A stretch of 10,525 bases of DNA from NCBI GenBank assembly GCA_964575425.1, contig CAZNRD010000069.1, forward strand, positions 1-10,525. Reading direction: 5' to 3'. This document shows positions 5,094 through 10,525 of this stretch, piece by piece. The translations under genes were made by a program, and so were the position numbers. This DNA is from DATEAV01 sp964575425. GTDB taxonomy: Bacteria > Chloroflexota > Anaerolineae > Anaerolineales > E44-bin32. The number at the start of each line of letters is the position of its first letter. Position 1 is the stretch's first letter. A model generated the notes under the pieces. It saw only the letters and a program-made list of their open reading frames with translations, was not told the DNA's origin and ran no database searches.

Positions 5094-7280
5094 TCACCCG
5101 GCTCTCACCTCGAGGACATCGCCGCGGACCTCGAGGCGGATGAACGGTGCCGGGCTCTCGCCAACAGGTCGCCATTCCACGCGCGCCTCTGAGGAATGGC
5201 TGTCGCCGAAACAGAACCACGTGAGCCAGCGCACAGGCAGGCAGCCTTCGACCTGGCATACCAGCGACAGCGCCGATTCCTTCTGGGCATACGTTGGAGA
5301 ATGCCAGCCCCACACAGGGCTGCCTGGGTGAATGGTCTCCCCAGCAAGGTGAGCGCCGCCGCGGTACAGGCCCAATCTGGGATTCGCGCCCTCAATCATC
5401 ATCGTCAGGTCGGGGCGGGTGAGGCGAAGCCCGTTGAGGCTGAGTTCGGGAGAGGGCGCGTCCGGCAGGAGCCACGACGTCTGGCCGACCCAATGGCCAT
5501 GGCCCAGAACCTCATCGCACACCATCCACAAATCGTCGCCAAGAGCAGCGACACTGCGGCGTACGACGATGTCGAGGTGGCGGTAGCCATGATGTTCTGC
5601 AGTGATCGCGTGGATGCGGCCGCCGGCATCGGTCCAGCGGCCCAGGACGTGGCCTTGCGCCCACTCGAGCCACAGGAAGCGGCCGGCGCGGCGCATCAGT
5701 TCGATGCCGGCCAGCGTCGGACCGTTGTGGGCGGATGCCAGGGCCAGTGAGTTGTCCCATGGAGGAGGCGCGTTGTAGAGGTAGGAGCCGGCGTCGAGCA
5801 ACACGGCGCGGCCTCGATGGTGCAGGTAGAGATGCAGTTGATCGGAGTGACCGGGCCGCGAGCGAAAGTGAGCACAGCGCAGAACGGCGCTTGAATTGGG
5901 CTGCCGCAACCAGTACACGCCTGCCTGCGGCGCGTCGACATGCGCGACAGTGGAGGAAGGTAAGCGCGGCGAGCCGGCGCGGGGCAGCCCGAACCACACG
6001 CAGGCCTCGTCCCAGGAGCCCCGCGGCAGCTCCGGCTGTCGCAGGATAGCTGCTGCTAGCTGCAGTGTTGGGCGGTAGTCCTCGAACGGGCAGGCGCTGA
6101 GCGGTAGGAGATCGGCGCCGTCGTTGGGGCCGAAGTTCGGGACCCGTCCGCTGTCTGGAGCAACAAGATCGCGTTCGAAGGCGGCCATGCGGCTGAGGGC
6201 AGCGCGTGTGGATGGAGGCAGAGGCTCGTGGTTGATCTCGGCCAGGCGAGAGGCCCACAGACCTGCTTGCAGCACCGCGCGATGGTAGTTAGTCGAATGC
6301 TGCACATGGCCGCCGTCGGCGAAGACCTGCGAGGCGAGTGAGGCGACGATCCAGCGGCGGCCGAGGGAGCGCCAGCGGGGAGCGCCGCTACACTCGGGGA
6401 AGAGCACGCCGGCCGTATACAGGCCCGCGGCTTCGGACACCAGATGGTTGTTCGCCAGGGAGCGGGCATAAAGCAAGGTCGCCGGCAGACGGTCGGCGTG
6501 CGCGGCGACCATGTGAACGATGTCCGCCGCCTGCTCGGGTCGGGCCTGCAGGTGTGGCGCGAGGCCGTACCAGGCGAAGGCCAGCGCCAGAATGCGCAGG
6601 GCCACCTCTTGTCCGGAGAACCAGTGCGGACCGCGGTTGGGAGGGTTCACGGCGCGCCAGGAGTCGATCAGGTCAACGCAGGCGCGAGCGAAGCGGTCAT
6701 CGCCCGTGAGGCGGTAGGCGCGCACCAGCGGGAAGACCCAGCCGAAGCGCGAGGGTTCCCACAGGAGCTTGACATCTGCCTGGAAGGATTCGGGTGGATA
6801 GGCTGTCCAGTGGCGGCCGGGATCGATGTCGGCAGGGCTTGTCGCATCGCCCAAGGGTGCGAACGCGTGCCATCGAGGCGGGAAGCCGAGGTCCACAAGT
6901 GCGCCGCCGAAGAGACGGAAGCGGCCGCCCTGGATGGACTCCGCCTCGTCGAGCAAGGCAGCTCGGCGCCCTCCCAGGACCTGGGCCAGAGGCTGAGATA
7001 GGTTGGCGAGGGGCTCGAAGAAGAAGCGCCTCGGGAACTTGGGCGAAAGACGCCAGGCGAGATAGGCTGTCGGGTCGGTGGGGACGTCCGGGCGAAGCCA
7101 GCGGCCGAGGGGACGCTCATCCCATGCGTAGATCGGGGTGCGCCGGCGCAGCCATCCGCTGCGCAAAGCGATCTCGTACGCGGCATACTGCGCCAGGGAC
7201 GACGGACCCAGCTCCCAGGCAGCGCGGGCGAGCGTCTTCAGGCTTTGGCGGGCTTCGGGTGCGGAACGGGCTGGTGTCAT
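5094..7280 (-). CDS. Heparinase II/III family protein (predicted polysaccharide lyase)
   Basis: Members of this family cleave uronic-acid polysaccharides by beta-elimination; relatives inside bacterial capsule and exopolysaccharide loci are thought to trim or release the polymer. The 728-residue protein has an alpha-helical toroid region (about 85-390) and a beta-sandwich C-terminal domain (about 445-700). Family motifs are visible: NNHLVSE (277-283), ADGGHVQHSTNYH (321-333), NFGPNDG (382-388), RPGHSDQLHL (475-484), LLDAGSYLYN (494-503) and HNGPTL (518-523). His279, Tyr332 and His478 are candidate catalytic residues by analogy. There is no signal peptide, so either it acts in the cytoplasm or its export route is unusual. 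The ATG at 7280 overlaps the stop of the upstream oxidoreductase as ATGA, a sign of coupled translation. A start at 7430 would run 50 residues through that gene and is rejected. Substrate is unknown. Confidence 0.9.
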   Translation of the reverse strand: MTPARSAPEARQSLKTLARAAWELGPSSLAQYAAYEIALRSGWLRRRTPIYAWDERPLGRWLRPDVPTDPTAYLAWRLSPKFPRRFFFEPLANLSQPLAQVLGGRRAALLDEAESIQGGRFRLFGGALVDLGFPPRWHAFAPLGDATSPADIDPGRHWTAYPPESFQADVKLLWEPSRFGWVFPLVRAYRLTGDDRFARACVDLIDSWRAVNPPNRGPHWFSGQEVALRILALAFAWYGLAPHLQARPEQAADIVHMVAAHADRLPATLLYARSLANNHLVSEAAGLYTAGVLFPECSGAPRWRSLGRRWIVASLASQVFADGGHVQHSTNYHRAVLQAGLWASRLAEINHEPLPPSTRAALSRMAAFERDLVAPDSGRVPNFGPNDGADLLPLSACPFEDYRPTLQLAAAILRQPELPRGSWDEACVWFGLPRAGSPRLPSSTVAHVDAPQAGVYWLRQPNSSAVLRCAHFRSRPGHSDQLHLYLHHRGRAVLLDAGSYLYNAPPPWDNSLALASAHNGPTLAGIELMRRAGRFLWLEWAQGHVLGRWTDAGGRIHAITAEHHGYRHLDIVVRRSVAALGDDLWMVCDEVLGHGHWVGQTSWLLPDAPSPELSLNGLRLTRPDLTMMIEGANPRLGLYRGGAHLAGETIHPGSPVWGWHSPTYAQKESALSLVCQVEGCLPVRWLTWFCFGDSHSSEARVEWRPVGESPAPFIRLEVRGDVLEVRAG

Positions 7281-9436
7281 CCCGCCACGGCGGGGGGCTC
7301 GACGCGCACAGGCTGGCGCCGGCGCAGCGATTCGAAGGCGTCGAGGGTGGCTTGGCTGACAGCAAAGAGGTCGGGGTAGGGAATCGGCGGCGGGCCGCCG
7401 CGAGTGATCGCCTGCACGAACGCCAGCCACTCAGCGCGGTGCCCCTTGTCCTGGCGCAGGAACGAACGCCAGGCGCGGCGCCGGCCAGAGATCCAGAGTT
7501 CGAGGCGGCGGAAGTCGTCGAGGACGGCGACGCGGCCGCCGACGAAGGCCTCGACGCGCTCCTTGGGAAAGGCACGATCGCCGTTGGCGAGGTAGGTGAT
7601 GGCCCCGAGCGAGCCGTCCGCGAATTCCAGCGTCACCAGCACGTTTTCCTCGCGATAGTGCCCATCGTCGGGCAGGCCGTGACTCTGCACCTGGGCAGGG
7701 AGGGAGCCGGCGAGAAAAGTGAGGAAGTCGATGAAATGGCAGACCTCGCCCACCAGGCGGCCTCCGCCCTGCTCGGGGTCGTAGACCCAATGGCTGCGCG
7801 GCAGGGGCCCAGCGTTGACGCGGTAGTGAAGGGCCATGGGCTCGCCGGCGGATTCAAGGAAGCGCTTCATGCGCAGAGCCATGGGGGCGAAGCGGCGGTT
7901 GAAGCCCACGGTGAGCAGGCGGTCGGTCGCCGAGATAGCGCGCGCCAGAGCTTCGAGATCGTCGCGGGTGAGCGCCAGCGGCTTCTCGCAGAAGACGTGT
8001 TTGCCCGCCTGGAGGGCAGCTAAGGACTGGCGGGCGTGCAGGCCGTGGCGGGTGAAAATGGCGACGGCGTTGATGGATGGATCGCGCAGCACTTCGTGCT
8101 CATCCGTGGTCGCATAGCGGAAGCCGAAGCGGCGGGCCGAGGCCCGAGCCTTGAGGCCGGTGGGCGAGGCCAAGCCGACGAGGTCGAGCTGTGGCACGCG
8201 GCGCAGAGCCGGCAGGAGCACGCCGGTGGCGAAGCTGCCTGCACCTAGGACGCCGAGGCGCACAGGCGATTCGGGCGCGGCCGCACGCGAGGGGATGTCG
8301 AATCGCCGCTGCACAACAGCGGCAGCAGGGTAGGTGATCAGCACAGCCAGGAAGGGTACGCCGCCGCCGGAGATCAGGCGATAGGCCTCGGCGGCGCGCT
8401 CGATGGGGAAGCGGTGGCTGATCAGGGGCCTCGGGTCCACCTTGCCATCGGCAACGAGCTGGAGGAAAGCCTCCAGGTTGCGCCCTTCGGTCCAGCGCAC
8501 GTAACCGAGCGGGTAATCATGCCCGCCCTCTTCGTAGTCCGGATCGTAGCGGCCCGGGCCGTAGGAGCGGGAGACGATGAACTGCAATTCCTTGTCGTAG
8601 AAGAGCTTGCGCGGCAATGCGAGGTCCACCAGCCCGGTGGCCACGACGCGGCCGCGGTCGCGCGCGATGGCTGCCGCCAGCTCGACCGGATCGCTTCCGC
8701 TGCTGTGCGCGCAAATTAGGACCAGGTCGCAGCCCTGACCCCGTGTGAATGCCGCCGCAGCGGATTCGGCCTCGCCCCGCGCGACGGCCTGGGTACCCAT
8801 CTGGCGAGCGCGCTCTACGCGAGCGGGATCGACATCCACTCCGAGCACCGAGCAGCCGGCGGCATGGGCGACGGCGACTGCAAGCAGCCCCACGACGCCC
8901 AGCCCGATGACTGCCACGTGCTCACCAACCTGCGGCTCTCCCAGGCGAAATCCATGCAGGGCGATGGCGCCGAGCGTGGCGAAGGCCCCGGCCTCGTAAT
9001 CCAATCCTTCGGGGAGGGACACGACCAGATTGCGAGGGACGACGGCGAATTCTGCGTGGACAGCATAGCCTGCACCGGCGCAGGCAACGCGATCGCCGGC
9101 GCGAACTCCGACCACCCCCGGGCCGACTTCCGCCACCTCACCCGCCGAGGCGTAACCGAGGGGCATCGGTTGGTCCAGACGATTGCGGACGGCATCGAGG
9201 GTGGTGAGCAGGCCTTCGCGGCGGACCTTGTCGAGGGTCTGGCGGACCAGGTCAGGCCGTGAGCGTGCCTTGCCAATCAGGCCCTTGCCAGCAAACTCGA
9301 CCAGAGTTCGTTCGGTGCCGGTGGATACCACGGAGGCGGCCGTGCGCACCAGCACCATCCCTGGCTTCGGGGTTGGCACGGGGACTTCGACGACGGAGGT
9401 CTGGCCGCTGCGGAGGTCCTGGATGAGCTGCTTCAT
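7277..9436 (-). CDS. Bi-domain oxidoreductase: alcohol-dehydrogenase-like domain fused to Gfo/Idh/MocA domain
   Basis: This 719-residue fusion has two nucleotide-binding domains. Residues 1-370 are a medium-chain dehydrogenase/reductase with GLGVVG (178-183) and an acidic VDVD strand end (200-203), suggesting NAD(H). The usual zinc-site cysteine near the N-terminus is replaced (VVSTGTER, 36-43), so this half is probably zinc-independent. Residues 391-719 are a Gfo/Idh/MocA sugar dehydrogenase with GAGSFA (398-403), CEKPLAL (483-489), FNRRFAP (512-518) and GEVCHFIDF (563-571), where His567 and Asp570 sit in the expected catalytic loop. Both halves look intact. Such fusions recur in exopolysaccharide loci beside heparinase-like proteins and WbuB-like transferases, but their reaction is not established; oxidation or epimerisation of a nucleotide sugar is the natural guess. 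The ATG at 9436 lacks a Shine-Dalgarno sequence and follows a leader with a strong hairpin. Confidence 0.92.
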   Translation of the reverse strand: MKQLIQDLRSGQTSVVEVPVPTPKPGMVLVRTAASVVSTGTERTLVEFAGKGLIGKARSRPDLVRQTLDKVRREGLLTTLDAVRNRLDQPMPLGYASAGEVAEVGPGVVGVRAGDRVACAGAGYAVHAEFAVVPRNLVVSLPEGLDYEAGAFATLGAIALHGFRLGEPQVGEHVAVIGLGVVGLLAVAVAHAAGCSVLGVDVDPARVERARQMGTQAVARGEAESAAAAFTRGQGCDLVLICAHSSGSDPVELAAAIARDRGRVVATGLVDLALPRKLFYDKELQFIVSRSYGPGRYDPDYEEGGHDYPLGYVRWTEGRNLEAFLQLVADGKVDPRPLISHRFPIERAAEAYRLISGGGVPFLAVLITYPAAAVVQRRFDIPSRAAAPESPVRLGVLGAGSFATGVLLPALRRVPQLDLVGLASPTGLKARASARRFGFRYATTDEHEVLRDPSINAVAIFTRHGLHARQSLAALQAGKHVFCEKPLALTRDDLEALARAISATDRLLTVGFNRRFAPMALRMKRFLESAGEPMALHYRVNAGPLPRSHWVYDPEQGGGRLVGEVCHFIDFLTFLAGSLPAQVQSHGLPDDGHYREENVLVTLEFADGSLGAITYLANGDRAFPKERVEAFVGGRVAVLDDFRRLELWISGRRRAWRSFLRQDKGHRAEWLAFVQAITRGGPPPIPYPDLFAVSQATLDAFESLRRRQPVRVEPPAVAG
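7281..7294 (-). other. Perfect palindromic hairpin abutting the heparinase-like start codon
   Basis: On the minus strand CCCGCC-GT-GGCGGG ends directly before the ATG at 7280, within the last codons of the oxidoreductase. In mRNA it can fold as a 5-pair stem with a 4-base loop. No separate Shine-Dalgarno sequence is visible, so the fold may keep the downstream start closed until ribosomes finishing the oxidoreductase open it. This role is inferred. Confidence 0.4.
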
Positions 9437-9452
9437 GGCACAGTGGGCAAGC

Positions 9453-9474
9453 GGCCGCGAACGGGGTCGCGGCC
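9453..9474 (-). other. 5'-leader hairpin of the polysaccharide operon
   Basis: GGCCGCGA and TCGCGGCC form a perfect 8-pair stem around a 6-base loop. Given the promoter at 9484-9494, it starts about five bases from the predicted 5' end of the mRNA and ends 16 bases before the ATG. A stem at this place often protects a message from 5'-end decay, and it could also regulate translation. The function is inferred. Confidence 0.5.
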
Positions 9475-9483
9475 CGGCGGTGA

Positions 9484-9494
9484 GGATTATAGCA
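9484..9494 (-). promoter_or_regulatory. Extended -10 promoter (TGCTATAATCC) of the polysaccharide operon
   Basis: On the minus strand a perfect TATAAT (9491-9486) is preceded by TGC and followed by CC. CTGCCT, 17 bases upstream (9514-9509), matches the -35 consensus at only three of six bases, as is usual for extended -10 promoters. The predicted transcription start is near 9479, with a leader of about 43 bases. Confidence 0.65.
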
Positions 9495-9533
9495 TCGGGG
9501 TGGAGGGCAGGCAGAGTGCGCGCGCGATGAGGC

Positions 9534-9549
9534 GCCGGGTCTGCCCGGC
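9534..9549 (-). terminator. Possible terminator hairpin after the LolA-like gene
   Basis: On the minus strand GCCGGG and CCCGGC form a perfect 6-pair stem with a 4-base loop, starting 4 bases after the stop codon at 9553. No T-run follows. In such GC-rich DNA this may be chance, but it is the only candidate between this gene and the next promoter. Confidence 0.3.
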
Positions 9550-9552
9550 CGG

Positions 9553-10359
9553 CTAGGTCTCCGGGGGCCCTAGATAATGGGGAGCGTAGGCCTGATCGAG
9601 GCGGAAGCTTGCCTGAGGGATGACCGGATCGTAGACGATGCGCAGGACGACGATATCGCTCTGCACGATCTCGCCTCCGCCGGCCTTGCCCAGGTTCTGC
9701 TGGCGCAGGACGATGCCGGTGAGGGCGTCGATGCGGAAGCGGTCCGCGATCAGCCCTGTGGGCGCTGTCCAGTCGAGCACCACAGCGGCCCGATCTGCTA
9801 CGGTGCTGGTCCCGACGACGCGGTAACCGCCCTGCCTCTGCGCGAACGTCGATGGAAAGACGATCTCACCGACAGGGAATCCGATGAGCGAGCCGAGAGG
9901 GTGGGGGTAGATTGTGTCGCTGAGCGTGTGCGGTGGGAAGAAGGATGTCTGCGCGGACCTGGGCAGGTCGCCCTGCTCGTCCCGCCCTGCTTCCGGATAG
10001 ACCAGACGGTAGCGTTGGCCATCGCTGACAAAGACGGAGTTTGGGGGCTCGTCAAGGCGACCGCTGAGGACGAGCACCCTCCCTGGCTGCTGGATCCAGA
10101 CCTGGTAGCGACGAATGCGGACGGGCAAGTTGCTCATTTCTGGAGGATAATCGATGGCCCGGATGTCCGCGTACAGGCTGGTCCAGCCGAGGTGGCTGTT
10201 GAGCATGCGCAGGCGGACGGCCTCCCCATCGGATTGCGGCGTCAGCGGCTCCCAGGAGGGAGTCGGGGTGGGCTGGGTAGCGGTGGGGCTGGGCGGGAGA
10301 GTGGTGGATGGCTCGACCGTGGCTGTGGATGGTGCGAAATGCGCGAAACCTCCGCGCAT
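9553..10359 (-). CDS. LolA-like protein with Thr/Pro-rich N-terminal spacer, no signal peptide
   Basis: The 268-residue product has a Pro/Thr/Ser-rich spacer near its N-terminus (about residues 10-40) followed by a beta-rich domain of about 220 residues. Features such as YQVWIQQPGRVLVLSG, VFVSDGQRYRLVY, DRAAVVLDW, FRIDALTGIVLRQQ and a closing VYDPVIPQASFRLD resemble the LolA/LppX/RseB-type fold, which binds lipids or lipoproteins outside the cytoplasm. This is a fold-level impression, so the function is unassigned. Oddly there is no signal peptide or membrane segment, either from the ATG at 10359 or from the GTG at 10389 (10 residues longer), although the spacer implies an anchored or exported protein. 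The ATG is preferred because the GTG overlaps an extended -10 box. Neither start has a Shine-Dalgarno sequence. It is transcribed separately from the polysaccharide operon. Confidence 0.75.
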   Translation of the reverse strand: MRGGFAHFAPSTATVEPSTTLPPSPTATQPTPTPSWEPLTPQSDGEAVRLRMLNSHLGWTSLYADIRAIDYPPEMSNLPVRIRRYQVWIQQPGRVLVLSGRLDEPPNSVFVSDGQRYRLVYPEAGRDEQGDLPRSAQTSFFPPHTLSDTIYPHPLGSLIGFPVGEIVFPSTFAQRQGGYRVVGTSTVADRAAVVLDWTAPTGLIADRFRIDALTGIVLRQQNLGKAGGGEIVQSDIVVLRIVYDPVIPQASFRLDQAYAPHYLGPPET

Positions 10360-10377
10360 ATTGAGGGCGAACGGGCC

Positions 10378-10388
10378 GGATTGTAACA
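10378..10388 (-). promoter_or_regulatory. Extended -10 box (TGTTACAATCC) before the LolA-like gene
   Basis: On the minus strand TGT-TACAAT-CC lies 18 bases before the ATG at 10359, with transcription predicted to begin near 10373. The nearest -35-like hexamer, TTGTCG (10411-10406), is 20 bases away, which is too far, so recognition would depend on the TGN. The small palindrome CCCC-TAT-GGGG (10389-10399) lies directly upstream. Confidence 0.45.
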
Positions 10389-10399
10389 CCCCTATGGGG

Positions 10400-10525
10400 G
10401 AACGCCGACAAACGGCCTGCTCAGGATACTACTGAGCCCTGCATAAGTAACGTCCTATCGTAAGCGCAAGGGAAGCGGGCTGTGGCGGATGAAGGAGCGC
10501 AGCAGGAGCTGGCGCCTCTGTAGCC
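10400..10525. other. Right-end stretch with no supported gene
   Basis: All three minus-strand frames run into stops here. On the plus strand an ATG at 10489 opens a frame of 12 codons that reaches the window edge, but there is no clear ribosome binding site and too little sequence to judge. The stretch is probably the spacer between the LolA-like gene and a gene outside the window. Confidence 0.4.

Noticed and set aside
4356..5192. Open frame of 278 codons on the plus strand opposite the glycosyltransferase
   Set aside because: It shadows a well-recognised GT4 gene and no recognisable domain or start signal is present.
7281..7430. Upstream extension of the heparinase-like protein by 50 residues
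   Set aside because: It overlaps the conserved end of the oxidoreductase in another frame, and the ATGA overlap at 7277-7280 gives a natural start.
6794..8023. Open frame of 409 codons on the plus strand opposite the heparinase-like and oxidoreductase genes
   Set aside because: It is antisense to two intact enzymes with all family motifs, and its Arg/Gly/Ala-rich translation shows no domain.
9577..10386. Open frame of 269 codons on the plus strand opposite the LolA-like gene
   Set aside because: Both strands are open, but the minus-strand product has an ordered beta pattern and a Pro/Thr spacer typical of this genome, while the plus-strand translation is a low-complexity Gly/Arg/Ala/Asp mix.
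10489..10525. Start of a plus-strand gene at the right edge (ATG at 10489)
   Set aside because: Only 12 codons are visible, with no clear ribosome binding site or promoter. It may be real but cannot be supported.
10455..10525. End of a minus-strand gene entering from the right edge (stop at 10455)
   Set aside because: Other frames are equally open over this short stretch and the Arg/Leu-rich tail matches nothing.

Overview
The window looks like chromosomal DNA from a GC-rich bacterium, most likely of the phylum Chloroflexota (Anaerolineae-like). The evidence is indirect. Three proteins carry long Pro/Thr-rich spacers next to where a membrane anchor would sit, a style common in that phylum. 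RNase J is present, and several starts lack a Shine-Dalgarno sequence but have a TATAAT-type box close upstream. No rRNA, tRNA, CRISPR array, insertion sequence or phage gene was seen.

Left half (plus strand, 1-3764): a small cold-shock-domain protein read from a TTG codon, with a clear promoter and a palindromic operator-like site; then RNase J; then a lipoprotein of the PrsA/SurA parvulin type; then a single-pass membrane protein with a Thr/Pro-rich stalk and an unrecognised extracellular domain. The first two genes fit RNA metabolism and the last two act at the outer face of the membrane. A strong hairpin (3792-3818) separates this block from the convergent genes to its right and could end transcription from both sides.

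Right half (minus strand, read from 10389 down to 3834): a LolA-like secreted-type protein that oddly lacks any signal peptide; then a three-gene surface-polysaccharide set consisting of a two-domain oxidoreductase (alcohol-dehydrogenase-like plus Gfo/Idh/MocA-like), a heparinase II/III-family protein joined to it by an ATGA overlap, and a GT4 (WbuB-like) glycosyltransferase. These three probably build or modify an acidic exopolysaccharide or O-antigen-like glycan, with the oxidoreductase altering a sugar, the glycosyltransferase adding it and the lyase-like protein trimming the polymer.

The most interesting signal is regulatory. The motif TAYAATCC occurs four times in the window, each time at the 5' end of a gene and three times preceded by TGN as an extended -10 box. 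In two cases the TGN itself supplies the G-T-G that looks like a start codon, so the likely true starts are ATG codons 30-39 bases further in. I found no convincing new multi-gene system. The polysaccharide trio is a recurring arrangement whose chemistry is not settled.
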